A DNA stretch of 64,000 nucleotides. Source: Bemisia tabaci (lineage: Eukaryota > Arthropoda > Insecta > Hemiptera > Aleyrodidae). This document shows, one piece after another, positions 50,779-63,196 of this stretch. How positions within the stretch are numbered: the stretch's first letter is position 1; the number at the start of each line of letters is the position of its first letter. The translations under genes and the position numbers were made by a program. Under the pieces are notes generated by a model. It was not told where the DNA came from. It saw only the letters and a program-made list of their open reading frames with translations, and ran no database searches. The DNA lies in assembly GCF_918797505.1 (NCBI RefSeq), contig NC_092793.1, positions 76,319,912 through 76,383,911 of the forward strand, written 5' to 3'.

Positions 50779-51092
50779 CTGTCAACACGCAAAACTATTT
50801 TGTTATCGACATACACCGAGAAAAAAAAAGGTATGTTCTGTGCGAGAGTGATGCGAGAATGGTACTACGGTAATCAACAACGGATTGTGCGGTCGCGAAG
50901 AGCATATTAACAACAGATTGTGCGGTCGCGAAGAGCGTAACACGCTACTGATGCGTTCACTAAAAGTATGGGAAGGTAGATCTGGGTTCACTGGACACAC
51001 CAATCGTTAAATAAATGATATACGATAAGTAATGAAGCCTGCGAGCTAAAAAGCTAAGCTAAAATCTTCCAATTCCTATTTTTCAGTAAATA

Positions 51093-51817
51093 TGGCACGC
51101 CATAGAAAACGAACTACTAATCATGCGGAGCCGATAAACTGAAAGCAGCGGTTACAAAATGTCCAGCTGATGCTAGTGCAAAAGGAGTCGCAAAGGCAAC
51201 AGGAACTCCACGCACTACGTTCATTCGATATCGGAAGCCAAGATCCTCTTCATTGATGGAGGTAAATACAGTAACCCGCCCTCATCATCAAATTTCCAAA
51301 CCAACACAGGAGTAACTGCTTGCAGATTACACGATTCAAGTGTGCGTCAAACATACATTAAGGTTCGACAAATGTTCGAGGAAGGTAGCTTTTGAATTCT
51401 CTCAAGCCAATCATGTTCGAGTTCCTGAGAGCTGAAAAACTCACAAGGCAGCGGGCAAAGATTGCCTGAAGTCCTTTATGGGGCTTTACACAAAACAAAT
51501 TATTATCATTCCACACCCCAGGAAGTGTGAGTTGGAGTCGTGCGACAAGCATTGATGAAGCGAAAGTACAAATTGTTTATGAGTATCTTGCTTCCAGGAG
51601 AGCAAAGTATAAATTTGCAGGACAAGATATTTACACTTCAGATGAAACAGGGTGTGTAACTGTTCATTGTCCACCCGAAGTTACCGTGCCGAAAGGGAAG
51701 AGAACAGTCTCGCAAATGACTCCTGCTGAACGAGGAACGTTGGTAACATTAGTCGCCATTATTGGAGCCACTGGGAAATCGGTGCCTCCGTTTTTAGTTT
51801 TTCCTAGACTTCCTTGA
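51093..51817 (+). pseudogene. pogo/Tigger-like transposase relic
   Basis: An N-terminal HTH-like part (KAAVTKCPADASAKGVAKAT, then TPRTTFIRYRK) is split across frames. The frame 51527-51817 encodes the start of the DDE domain: IYTSDETGCVTVHCPPEV (first catalytic D in SDETG), MTPAERGTLVTLVAIIGATG and VPPFLVFPR. Several stops interrupt the central DNA-binding part, and everything beyond VFPR is lost. A family C MITE follows at 51941. Confidence 0.8.
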
Positions 51818-51940
51818 ATCTGCCTAGGCGCTGCCCGTCTGAGAAACTTTCCTGCCTCCTAAATGTTCCAACTTTTAAACAACTGTACTTTAAGGGACTC
51901 TTAAAACTACTCCCAACGGAGAAACCCAACAACTTACAAT

Positions 51941-52494
51941 GGACCACTAGACAAGGTACGAATTTAAGCAATCTGATACATGTTTCTTAACCAGAATTTC
52001 ACGTAAAACACGATTCGCGCAACGAAAATCACTAAAACTAACTCCTAACGAAGATATTATCGTTTTTATTTCACATTGGTTACGAGGAATTTGAACTGCC
52101 CGCTCTCAAGAAACTCAAAGCTCTACGTGAGTCAAATCGCTCACTACAACGGTTTCAGAAAGCTTCTCAATCGAGCAATGTTCATTTTCCACCATGTGTT
52201 GTTCAATCTATAGGTAAGCAATTTGCTATAGCTGAGCCAAAGCGTCAAGATTGAGGTTGCCAGATTTTTATACAGCAAAGACTGTCATAATAACATTCAG
52301 CGCGCGATGTGAATCACGTAGAGAATTGAGTTTTCATGAGCGGGTGGTTTGGAATTCACGTATCAAGAATCGTTAAATATCTTTGGAAGGAGTTGAATTC
52401 GGTAATTTTCGTTGTGCGCGTCGTATTCTACGTGAAATTTTAGTTACGAAATCATGTATCAGAATGCTGAAATTCGTACCTTGTCTAGTGGTCC
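51941..52494. repeat. ~550-bp MITE (family C, copy 3)
   Basis: GGACCACTAGACAAGG to CCTTGTCTAGTGGTCC, flanked by AT dinucleotides. Inserted 124 bp after the pogo relic. Confidence 0.9.
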
Positions 52495-54231
52495 ATTAGC
52501 AAGTGCAAGGGTCGGGGTCAGTGGATCAAGTGAAAGACGAGTAATTCAACCTACCATTCGACTAGCACTCATGTCTGAGAAAAATATTACCTACAACTTG
52601 CCTTTGGTGTTTGACCTACTGCCAGAAGCTTTCAGAAGTAGGTTGATCACAGAGGGTAAGTTGAATCCACCCAGTCCTCTCAGAGAGTGGCTCAGAAATG
52701 TTTCTTAAACGAAAAACAAGTTGCTTCCACCTTCCTGTGGGAGAAACTCGTGCTACACCATCCCTGTATTTTCTTTAAATTATATGTCCCGATTTTCTAT
52801 GCCTTCATTCCTGAAATGGCATTAATTAGGGTCATTTTTACTTTTTTTCTTTTTTCTTTTTCTCTCTATATTGTCACTAAATTAAATTAATTAAATATAA
52901 GACTAAGTTAATTAGGAAGTGGTGCCTATCGTCTGATACGATCTTTCTTGTTATTGATAAAAAAAATGCCTACGTTTTACTACTTTTGCCGCACGAGGTT
53001 AGACCTCTTGGCAAGTTTGTTGAAATGGCTTCAATTTATTTACTGTCATATGTATTTTCTCTTATTATATTGTCACTAAATTAAATTAATGAAATATAAG
53101 ACTAAGTTAATTAGGAAGTGGTGCCTACCGCCTGATACGATCTTTTTTGTTATTGATAAAAAAAATGTCTATGTTTTACTACTTTTGCCGCACGAGGTTA
53201 GACCTCTTGGCATGAAATGACTTAAATTTATTTACTGTCATATGTATTTTCTCTTATTCATACATGAATCTGAATCATGTTAGCGCTTTAGGTAATACGA
53301 GACCTGGTTTTGTCGCCCTTACAGCTCTACCACACCCTCGCGATGGCACAATGCATACTTTCTCTATGTACATAAAAAGAGGCTGAGTTAGCAGTATAAT
53401 GATTCGAAATGAGAAATGCCTTTTATGAAGCCTACTCGGCAACAACGGTCGAAGCAATTGGCAACATTTTGCAGTGGCAGTGCAAAAGTCGGTCGGCTGA
53501 ACGGTTTTTAATAACCAAATCTACGCGCTTACAAAGACGCGGCCAATACCAGAGAGCGGGGCGGAGGGTGAAATTCATAGCTATGGTTAAAGTAGTGTTG
53601 CCTACTCACGAGTAAAATCTCCGAAGTTTTGAAGTTTCTTCAACGAGAACACCTTCTTGTGTACCTATATTAATGGTGAATTGGAATACTTCAAACCTCT
53701 AGAATTCCAAAGTATATTATTCGGAGCGAACATTCAGTGATGCAGGACTGCGTCCATGGTATTGGACTTCATTCTCATCCTTGTAGTTCTCGGTTGCTCA
53801 TTTTCCGTCCAAAATCTTGGAATCAATAACTACTTTAATGGAATGGTTCTTTTTTTTTTTTGAAAAATAGGAGTGACCGTAAGGTCCAAAATCGTGAGAC
53901 GCAAAAAAATATATTTTTTTTTGCCATGCGCCCAAAAAAATCTCGGGTTGCAGGAGTCGTAGTTTTTTTTTCAGTGAACCGAACAAGATGGCGGAATCGG
54001 CCTTGATTCAGAGCTGCAATTGAACTCCATTTTCAAATAAAAACCACTATTCCTGGCTAACCATAGAACCAACAAATGCGTTTATTGTTTCCCTGAGCAG
54101 ATAGGTGCTTTGGTGGATAGGGCGATGGCTCATTGCAAAACAGGGTGTCTACTAAAACAGGCTGACCAAAAATCGTTACCTTTACAGTACGTTTTCAGTA
54201 CATTCCCAAGAAATTCAGTACCTCCTTAACA
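52495..54231. other. Repeat-rich, no gene
   Basis: A frame 52454-52708 begins inside the MITE and lacks a family. The tandem duplication 52871-53263 is listed separately. A transposon end CACTGAAAAAAAAACTACG lies near 53975 on the minus strand. Confidence 0.35.
52871..53263. repeat. ~195-bp tandem duplication
   Basis: TTGTCACTAAATTAAATTAA begins at 52871 and 53070; both units contain GCCGCACGAGGTTAGACC. Confidence 0.88.
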
Positions 54232-55184
54232 TTACCCTGGTGAAAATTGGCGATATGAGCTGTGTTTCAAAATACCACAGGAATTCTTATAGCCGGCTAA
54301 AGAAGGCTACAGAAAATCATATAGCTGGCTGTAGAATGCGGAGAAAATCATACGGCCGACGGCCGGGCTATACGAAGCGATAAAAAATTATACAGCCGGA
54401 CTATAGTTCCTATCGCCGGGCTTTAAATTCTATTGCCTGGCTGTTGCTTTTTCGCCATCGATTATAAAAGGCTATATGAAATTGTGTAGAAATTCGTGTG
54501 CTTTGGAAATCATTATAAGTTTGATACGGAACCACCTTAATATTTACAAAACACACATTATATTTTCCTTTAATACATATTTTTTTTCGTCAATTAAAAC
54601 GAGAATAATCCATACAGGATGTGCAAACATTTCAAAATCATGAGTTGAATAACGCTGACTCCGCCAGATTAAATATTAGAGTCCTAACACAAAGCGGAGC
54701 GGCGACGCACTGGCGCCTACAAACCTAACAGGGATACTTCACGCATTGCGCAACGCGTGAAGTATCCCTGTTAGGTTTGTAGGCGCCAATGCGCGTTCCG
54801 CGCTGACTGCTCGCCTGCCGCGCCGCAGCATGCAACTATTTCACACCAGAGGTATTGCACAGTATCATACGAAACTGAAGGCGCTCTGATATATTAGGAA
54901 TGGTAGGCATCCATCAAAAGTACGGAGCTTTCCTCGCAAAATAAATCAAGGTACTACGGCCCAAAAAGAGAGCAGTAGTCCAAAAACTCACCAAGTCCTA
55001 GCATCCGTAATTAGTGACGTTTAGCATACACTTTATCGCCTGGCTGTTGTTAAATCGCCATCGGCTGTAAAAGGCTATAAGAAATTGTGTAGCCGGATAT
55101 AGAAGCTATTGGAAATCTTGCAGCCGGCTGTAGGTCTATGGTATTTTGGAACACAGATTCTATTGTCAATTTTTACCAGGGTAA
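54232..55184. repeat. ~950-bp TIR element with a nested perfect hairpin
   Basis: Ends TTACCCTGGTGAAAATTGG and CAATTTTTACCAGGGTAA; about 45 bp pair with mismatches (CTGTGTTTCAAAATACCA is shared). Inside, GGCTATA / TATAGCCGG-type motifs recur, and a hairpin lies at 54706-54795. Confidence 0.82.
54706..54795. repeat. Near-perfect hairpin, arms of ~37 bp
   Basis: TGGCGCCTACAAACCTAAC and GTTAGGTTTGTAGGCGCCA lie on either side of a 10-nt loop next to TTCACGC/GCGTGAA. Probably a separate insertion in the TIR element. Confidence 0.9.
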
Positions 55185-57533
55185 ATATTCAGTACTTTTT
55201 CAGTACCTCTGATTGTAGAACTCGAAAATTTTCAAAAATTTGAACTTTCCGCTCAAATTGCGACAAAAATGACAGAAAGATGCAAACATACCGGACCTTC
55301 TTGCGGGATTCCCGCACTTTTTCAGTACTTCCGGGCCGCCCCTAAAAAGTCAGTACTATTTCCGTGCATTCCGAAAATTCCGGACTTGTTGTAGACACCC
55401 TGCAAAATGTAGCCCAGAACAAGGATTCTCTTTGCTCGTGCGGCGTGTTGGCAACGCTGGGAGAAGCGATCGCGCGCCGGGCATCCGAGTCCCTCGGGAT
55501 GATTCATCGCCCCCATAAAAACGGGATCCTCACCATCCCTCCCCCTCCCCCCTGTCCGGCGAATCCGGGAGATAAGGAACGCTCTGAAATCGCGGACCGC
55601 GCGACGAATAAAAATATGAAGCGAGCGGTCCCCGACTGACGCGGCTGGGACTCCATTAGCTTATAATTTGTTTCAAATCGCCCACCGACCTCGTTTCTTT
55701 GCCAGCTCTCTGCAAATTCAATCGCACTCAAAATCCAGCTCCTGTCTTATGACCAGGGAAATGGGAGGGAGAACAACACGGAGAAATGCACTTAAGCGCA
55801 ACAATATCTGACACAAAACTGCAAAATACCAAACGGGTCAATAAAGCTCTTGTATGTGTCAGGAATGTGCGAGTGCGATATATGTACTTTTTTGTACGTA
55901 AAATTTAGCGAGAAACACGTTAGTGCCGCTGGTTTTCTTTGAGATCAACTCCGAAACTCAGAAAAAGCTCTCAAAGTTGACGCCGTAATGACGGAGATAT
56001 CCCACACCACCCTGAGAATCCATCCTTGTGTATGTCGAGACAAACTCTCTATGCAAAAATAGGGAGACATAGGCGTAACTAGGGGGGTCCTGGGGGGGGG
56101 GCTGCCCCCCCCCGAAATCTCGTGGCCCCCCCAGAAAAACGGGATCCTCCATTCCTCACCCACCCACCCCCGCTCTCTTCACCACGAGAGGTGGTCCCAT
56201 GCCCCCCCCCCCCCCCGGAAAAATTTCCTAGCTACGCCCCTGGAGAATAAACATTATAATGGTTGAAATTTGGTGTTGGGGCGAATCTATTATTTTTTGC
56301 CTGCAATCTAAAATAATCAAAACGCGATTTTGTTGTGTATCGTAGATTATTTTAAAATTTTAAATTTTAATTCTTGCTCCACGCAATTGCAGGAACAATT
56401 TCGTGCCAAAATTATATCGAAAATTGAAATATGAACAAGTGAAGCGTAATGATGGACAAGAGACTGGTCCATGAGTCTGCATATATTCGGATGAAGGCTG
56501 AAGGCGACTTTCCTTGGCAGGGCAGTATTGCCAATAAGTAAAAACGCCTCAAGAGTATTCAAATTTTGCGAAACTTCTTCTCAGAAAATATTCATTTTTG
56601 ATGCAAGCTATGAATATTTTTCCTTGAAATTTTCAGACTTTTAACATCAAGTTACGAAGGAAATCCTCTGAAAAATCGGAGGAAAAATATTCACACATTT
56701 TTTCAAAATTCGTGATTTTTCGAAGGTTAGGCAACGCCTGATGGATCATGCGGCGCTTTTCTTTAGCACGGCAGTGTAGCGGTGACGCGCTTCGACGGGA
56801 AGGGATCGCAACCTCAGTCTCGCAAGATTTCCCCAAAATGGAAAATCTGTTTTTGACCTGAAATCCGATTAAACTGAGCCTGATCCCCCGTTCATCGGAT
56901 TATTACGAGAGGCCGCCCGGCAGACCCCGCTGCCTTTGAGAAAATGACCCGAGACCCAGTGTAAAACATTCTGTGCCATGCTAGGGCAAAAGGCGTTGCC
57001 ATCGATAAAATACGAATTTAGTAGGAGAAATGAAAAGATTTTTCTTCCTATTCATCGAACAATATTGTTTGCAATTTAATCCAAAATGTAAATCCAAAAT
57101 GAAAGCCCTCTCCCTGGATAAATACTTAATTAGATGGTATTTGACAATGTTCATACGGCGTTTTGCCTTGGTTGGGGAGTATTGATCACCGACTCGTAAG
57201 CGCCAGCGCTGGCACAAGGAACAAAAGCAGATCACTTAGTCGCTCCTTTGACGTTTTCAAGATGACATGAGCCCTGTAGCCCATTACAACTGCAGGCTTC
57301 CCACGGCTCCCATAGAAATGTAGCTAAGTCCTTTCGTGAGAGGAGCGACCCGATGACTCTGGAGCGTAATCTCTGGTGCTCGTAAGAACAGACTGAACCG
57401 CGTATTTACACGCAGGATTTCCATTTTATTCACGAGGTTGTTGCTTAGCAGAGCGGAGAACATGCTGGACCCGACGGGGAAATGACCCTTGCCGGTGGTG
57501 CAATTAGAGACCGCTTAATTATCAAGCGAGATA
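55185..57533. other. Repeat-rich, no gene
   Basis: Contains a GC-run MITE (56070-56242) and two decayed relatives of the 57534-57789 element (about 56525-56775 and 56970-57170, with GCGCCGCATGA or GGCGTTTTGCC ends). Frames at 55322-55731 have no support. Confidence 0.4.
56070..56242. repeat. GC-run palindromic element
   Basis: AGGCGTAACTAGG at the left and CCTAGCTACGCCCCT at the right are inverse; G- and C-runs (56092-56115, 56203-56217) fill the interior. Confidence 0.7.
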
Positions 57534-57789
57534 CGCTGCCGTGCTAAGGAAGAACGCCGTATGAACCTTCAGGCGTTGCCAAATTTGCTTATATTAAATA
57601 AGAATTTTTTTGGGAAGTTGCTACTATTTTCCTTCTAATTTTTCAGACAATTCTATCCGCAATTTATCGGAATCATCTGAAAATTTTGAGGGAAAAAATT
57701 CTAAACTTTCCTCCAAAATAGGTGTTTAATCTGGGGAAATTTTGCAACTCTCGAATGTTCATACGGCGTTCTTCCTTAGCATGGCAGTG
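57534..57789. repeat. ~255-bp MITE (family F)
   Basis: GCTGCCGTGCTAAGGAAGAA at the left and TTCTTCCTTAGCATGGCAG at the right; pairing continues through ACGCCGTATGAAC. Confidence 0.82.
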
Positions 57790-57865
57790 CGAGCGTTTGG
57801 CGGGGGTTGAGGTGGACAGCTACTTGCATTCAATTAATGTCCGTATGGATCAACCCGATGTTGAA

Positions 57866-58243
57866 TCACAATCGTCGTCAGAACGCCTATCTTCCGAATC
57901 CTTCCAACTTTCGATTAGTTACATGCTTAGGTCACAAAAGCGTTGGAGTCGCGTCCATGGTTGCGTCAAAGATACCATACGCTTAAAAATTATCATGTCT
58001 TTCGTTACTTCCGATTGATATGTGGCGGTTCAATCAACCATCAATATGGACCACTCACAATCGTCGTCAAAACGCCTATCTTCCGAATCCTTCCAACTTT
58101 CGATATGTTACATGCTTAGGTCACAAAAGCGTTAAAGTCGCGTCCATGGGTGTGTCAAAGATACCATACGCTTAAAAATTATCATGTCTTTCGTTACTTC
58201 CGATTGATATGTGTCGGTTGAATGAACCAACAATATGGACCAC
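57866..58243. repeat. 189-bp tandem duplication
   Basis: TCACAATCGTCGTCA begins at 57866 and 58055, followed by the same ACGCCTATCTTCCGAATCC and CATACGCTTAAAAATTATC text. Confidence 0.92.
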
Positions 58244-59689
58244 TGATGGACACGGTACGAATTTAAGCACTCAAAATTAAAATATATATTTCTCCATTAA
58301 AAAAGGTGTGTGAAATTTAAAGATTTAAGGTAAATTCCTTGTCTCCGACGAAAATAGCCTAGTTGCTGACCGTCGTAAAAAATTAACTAACTGACTCAGA
58401 TCGATGATCCATGTAGAAACTATAAAATCTCAAAATGTAGGTACATTATATATACTGCTTTCAGCCTTCTTCTCCAGCCTTAATCATTCGCAACGTTGGA
58501 AAGCCAAAGGAATTACGGAATATATTAGGAAGGCAACAACGCGAAGTCATAGAGGGGCTCTGGGGAGCTTGGCACACAGGGCTCCTTGGTGGACACTCGC
58601 GTGTTAAGCATTGAAGACAGATCCTTTGAAACCCCAAAACCAAGGTAACCATTGAACACTATAGGTTCTAGCTGTTTTTTGTTCGTAAGGTAGACTCGTT
58701 GACCAAGACTGGGAATTGTATCCTGCTTAGCCTCGATCTTCGTTAGTGCTCCTCCTCCTTCAGTATCTAAATGTTATTGCTTAGTTCTCTTTTGGTTTAG
58801 GGTTTCTGTGTTTGCTTGTGCCCGGATACCTGGGTGAGTTCAAATAAGCGTCTAATATGGTGTCCCGAGCTGTTTTAATAGTCATAATCTGAGGAACATG
58901 GGCAAATCAAATTTTTTTCTCATTTTCCACACTATTGTTGACTATTACATGCTATTTCCCACTTTATTTCGACTGAAATAAAAATTTAGGAGAACTTTGA
59001 ATGTGCAAATTGCCTGTATTTGTCCCAAATTTGCGTGTCCCCCGTGCCTGATTCTTGACTTTAAATCGATGTTGCAGCATAACCAGGGTGATTATTTAAG
59101 AAAACTTTATCGGAGATGATAGGTAATGCTTTTGAATTTGAGAAAAAAAATATGTCGATTTCTTTTTTGCTCCATCGATAACTTTTTCACGCCCTAGAAT
59201 CATTGTCCCGAGCAACAGTCAGCAACAGTCAGGAGAGACATGGCAACAATGTAATAAGCTCTAAATGATTGCCGTAACGTTGAGGTTTTTCCAAAAACGA
59301 CTTTTTTTGTTTTGATTGAATAGTTCACACGTCGTAGATGGCAAAAATTCTGAAATTCGCAAATTTTTGTGCAAGATTAACGCCATTAACGATGCCAAAC
59401 AGAATTCTATACACGATAACTAACAGGGCGTCAAGCATACACACACACACTAATATCAGCTCGTAAAATACTTTCAAAGTGTGCGTTAGGGAAAATTTTC
59501 TCTTATTCCGATCCTCTAGGATGTGCTACTAAATATTCCGTGAAAAAAAACACCAAAATTGTCTTTACTGTTAGAGATAAGCTTAAAAAACAGCTTATTC
59601 CATCCTGTCCCGTTCCATCTTGTCCCGTTCCATCCTGTCCCATATGTTTCCATCCTGTCCCATGTCCCAGTTTAGTGGGACAGAGTGGA
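58244..59689. other. No gene recognised
   Basis: A partial family C-like end (58231-58265, GGACCACTGATGG) and short TGTCCCGTTCCATC repeats near 59600-59660 are the only structures seen. Confidence 0.35.
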
Positions 59690-60560
59690 AAACTGTTACA
59701 ACTGAGACTTGCTTGTTTAAGCCCTGTAGGCGCTTTTTTCTACCGATTTAAGTGAAACTTGGTACCCAGGGGTATTTTTCAACGGGAAACTCGAATTTTT
59801 AGTCGAATTTTGAAAATTCTAAAATCCAAGATGGCGGACATGACCTAAAATGCTATCGCAGCGCCTAATCAACTGAGACTTGTTTGTTTAAGCCCTGTAG
59901 GCGCTCTTTTCGACCGATTTAAGTGAAACTTGGTACACGGGGGTATTTTTCAATGGAAAACTTGAATTTTTAGTCGAATTTTCAAAATTCGAAAATCCAA
60001 GATGGCGGACATAACCTAAAATGCTATCTCAGCGCCTAATCAATCGATTTACGCGAAACTTGGTACCCGGGGGTATTTTGAAATGGGAAACTCGAATTTT
60101 TAGTCGAATTTTCAAATTTCGAAAATCCAAGATGGCGGACGTGGCCTAAAATGCTATCTTAGCACCTAATCAGTCGATTAAAGTGAAACTTGGTACCCGG
60201 GGGTATTTTTCAATGGGGAACTTGAATTTTTAGTCGAATTTTCAAAATTCGAAAATCCAAGATGGCAGACGTGGCCTAAAATGCTATCTTAGCACCTAAT
60301 CAGTCGATTAAAGTGAAACTTGGTATCTGAGAGTATTTTTCAATGGGGAACTTGAATTTTTAGTCGAATCTTCAAAATTCAAAAATCCAAGATGGCGGAC
60401 ATGGCCTAAAATGCTACCTCAGCGCCTAATCAAGCGATTTACGCGAAACTTGGTACCCGCGGGTATTTTTGAATAGGGAACTCGAATTTTAGTCAAATTT
60501 CCAAGATTCGAAAATCTAAGATGGTGGCCGTGGCTTAAAACACTATCTCGGTGACTAACT
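59690..60560. repeat. 130-bp satellite array (array 2)
   Basis: AGATGGCGGAC or variants recur with GATGGCGG at 59830, 60001, 60131, 60261, 60391 and (variant) 60520. Steps are 171, 130, 130, 130 and 129. The first two units carry an extra 41-bp piece (GCCCTGTAGGCGC). Same family as 10600-11335. Confidence 0.92.
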
Positions 60561-63196
60561 AATTGATTTTAATGAAACTGGACCGGAGAACCTTGGTATT
60601 AGGAAAAGAAAGGAAATTTTAATAGGGGTGCAGTAGGGTTTCTCATGTATCTTAGGCTACGAAATCGAAAAATTCCTGGGTTTTTTTCCATCGTGCATAG
60701 ATTCTTCCGGAAAATTGACTCTACTGGAAAAGCTAGATTTTTAAGGAAAATTCCGATTTCTTCGGAAAAATTCCGAACTTTCCCAGGATAAATCGCACTG
60801 ATACAGTTAAATGGAGGTGTTCTTCAGAATCAGCGCCAAAAGTCTACTCCAAAACCATTGGCAAATCTTCGGAAAATCAAAAAAAAAAAAAAAAAAAAAA
60901 AATCGACCGGTGTTAGTCCTCAAACTTTTCCTGGCTTTATCTCCACTTCAGTGGGTACACGCCCACTCGAAGTTTTAAAATTCGGTGTTTTTGATCCATT
61001 TTGTATTGGAATATTCCAAGAAATAAAAGCTTCTTCTCGTGTTAAAGGAAAACAGTGCGCATTTTGATAAACAGACGGAACTGTCTAAAAGAAGCAGAAT
61101 ACGCTCCAGATATCTTTCATGACGGATGATTTTTCCTTAATTTTTTTGGTTCTGCAAGATATGAAAGGGATACATGTTTTCAATTATGCTTTAATTTAGT
61201 GCTCGACGATGCTTTTATGACAATTGTGTTAAATTTTCAATTAAAAGTATCATATGTCACCTCTGGGACGAAAATTTGGGAAATCAGGCAAAATTAGAGC
61301 ACATTTTGGGAAGTGATACACTTGACGGTGGAAATTCGGGTTTAAGCCCAACTATTAAGCTCGACGAGCTATATTTCCTAAGTCTACACCTAATGATAGA
61401 CAAAATAAAGTTTGGTTTGCCCAAAAATTCACAAAAAAATTTTGGGAGGTAATAAAACCTGGAATTTGACCCTTATTTGAATTCACCCACCTATAAAGGT
61501 AAACATCCCTTAAATTCTCTTTTTGAGTTAGCTGGCAGATCGTTTGAAAGTTAGGTTCCATATTGGAGGTTTCCGAAGCCCCAATTTAAGATGATTGATA
61601 AACTTGCCCCCGATAAATCAATCTCTAAAGGCGGGACTAGCCGTAGGGATGAACGCAAGCTTGCCCGATAACATGAAGCTCCCCGCGTCCGACCAGGCGG
61701 TGCCATGCAAAGCTGTCAGTATTATGTACCAGATTTTCATTGTTGTTTCGGTTTTTATTTGAACAATAAATTATTGATTTTCTTTTAGTGATGTTTCAAT
61801 CATTCAATTTAATTTCTGGCATTTCAGGGGTACATGGTTGCTCACTTCAGCTATTGATTTGCCGTTTGATCATTATTCGGTTTTCAATGAGAATGGTTTC
61901 TTTGTTAGTTTTACTTCTTCTTTATTTTATATTTACTGCCGATAAGTTTATGCAGATGAAAAGTAAAAGGCTATTATTATGTGTTGCTGCTATTACATTT
62001 TTATACCGTTATAGTTCTTGGTAATAAAAAAAGACCCAAATTGAAAATCGACTGTCAAAACTATGCTTCAAAAGTACAAAAACCTGGGTTGTAATATGAA
62101 CTATAAAATCCACTTTTTAATGTCGCATGTAGACTACTTTCCGGAAAATTCGGCAGCTAAGAGTGAAGAAATGGGTCAAAGGTCTCACCGAGATATCAAA
62201 GAAATAGAAAAAAGATATCAGAGAAGATGGGATGTCTCTATGATGGCTGATTACTGCTAGATACTGCATCGTGATGAACCAAAGAAGGAACATGGACGGA
62301 GGAGGGAGTTTCAAAGCAAACATGATTATTCCAAGAAAACGCCAACGCAAGGAATACAATTTTCTGAAAGTTAATTTCATTTATTTCATTGGGAAGGATA
62401 GGAGGAGCTTAGATATTAAATAAGCATATTACAGTTGGTCAGAAGAAAATTATCGTAATCGCTTGATCATAAATTCGATGACAGTTCGCGGACGCCGCGT
62501 GGAGCTCTCATGACATCTTGGCGCCGCCCCCCTCTTCGAAATATTTTAGAAACTTGTGTTTACTTTTTCTGGTGATTAGTGAGTACTGGCGAAAGTAACT
62601 TATAAAGGTAATACACTTTTTTCGATACGTATTCTCAAAAATTTTGACCGGAAAATGATTTTTGGGGGATAAAAATTACCTGTAAATGCAAAAAATTTGA
62701 CGAAATTCGGACAATTATCACTCATTGAGGCTCCTTTTTGACGTGCAATGGTTGTCATACTTAGCAAAGATACTACTGACCAAAATCAATGGTCAAATTC
62801 ATTGGCGGATCCAGAAACTTGGCAACACCGGATTTCGTCCATTTAAAACTAAGAAAATATATCGATTCTTGGAGGATCCGAGTGCTCCGACAAGAATCGA
62901 TCAATTAGCATAGATTTAAATGGAGAAAATCCGGTGTTGCCGAATTGCTGATTCCGCCTCTGGTCACATTGAAAAAAAAGTTTCAATTTTTCGGAAATGT
63001 TTTCCCCGAAACACCACATTTTGAATTTGCGGAAAATCCTGACGCGATGGAATTTATTGAATATTTCCCCCAAATTCACCCCCTAAAAAATGCAGAGGAA
63101 TCAATCGAGACATGCCATGCAACTCGACATGACCAAAAAATTGGAGGGCTATGTAATCGGCGCGCTGCTGCCCTAAACTCGCGTATATTTTTTTAG
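60561..63196. other. No gene recognised before the helicase exon
   Basis: A-run at 60879-60901 and one family A MITE (62800-62963). The hydrophobic frame 61788-62024 has no supporting context. An upstream helicase exon must exist but was not recognised here. Confidence 0.35.
62800..62963. repeat. ~165-bp palindromic MITE (family A, copy 4)
   Basis: CATTGGCGGATCCAGAAACTT to GCTGATTCCGCCTCTGG; same core as the other three copies but more diverged. Confidence 0.85.

Noticed and set aside
1932..50778. Assignment to Sidestep or another Ig-FN3 protein
   Set aside because: At least eight Ig domains and nephrin-specific motifs (CIVDNG, PGFDGG) fit the nephrin family better than the five-Ig Sidestep layout.
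52454..52708. Continuation of the pogo transposase after the MITE
   Set aside because: The frame starts inside the MITE and its peptide lacks the expected DDE residues.
55322..55731. Overlapping ORFs on both strands
   Set aside because: GC-rich repeat region; the frames conflict and none shows a domain.
56090..56217. G/C-runs as assembly error
   Set aside because: They lie within inverted termini (AGGCGTAACTAGG / CCTAGCTACGCC) and fit a transposon structure, though run length may be inaccurate.
61788..62024. Hydrophobic 78-aa ORF
   Set aside because: Hydrophobicity follows from T-rich sequence; no supporting context or intact neighbours.
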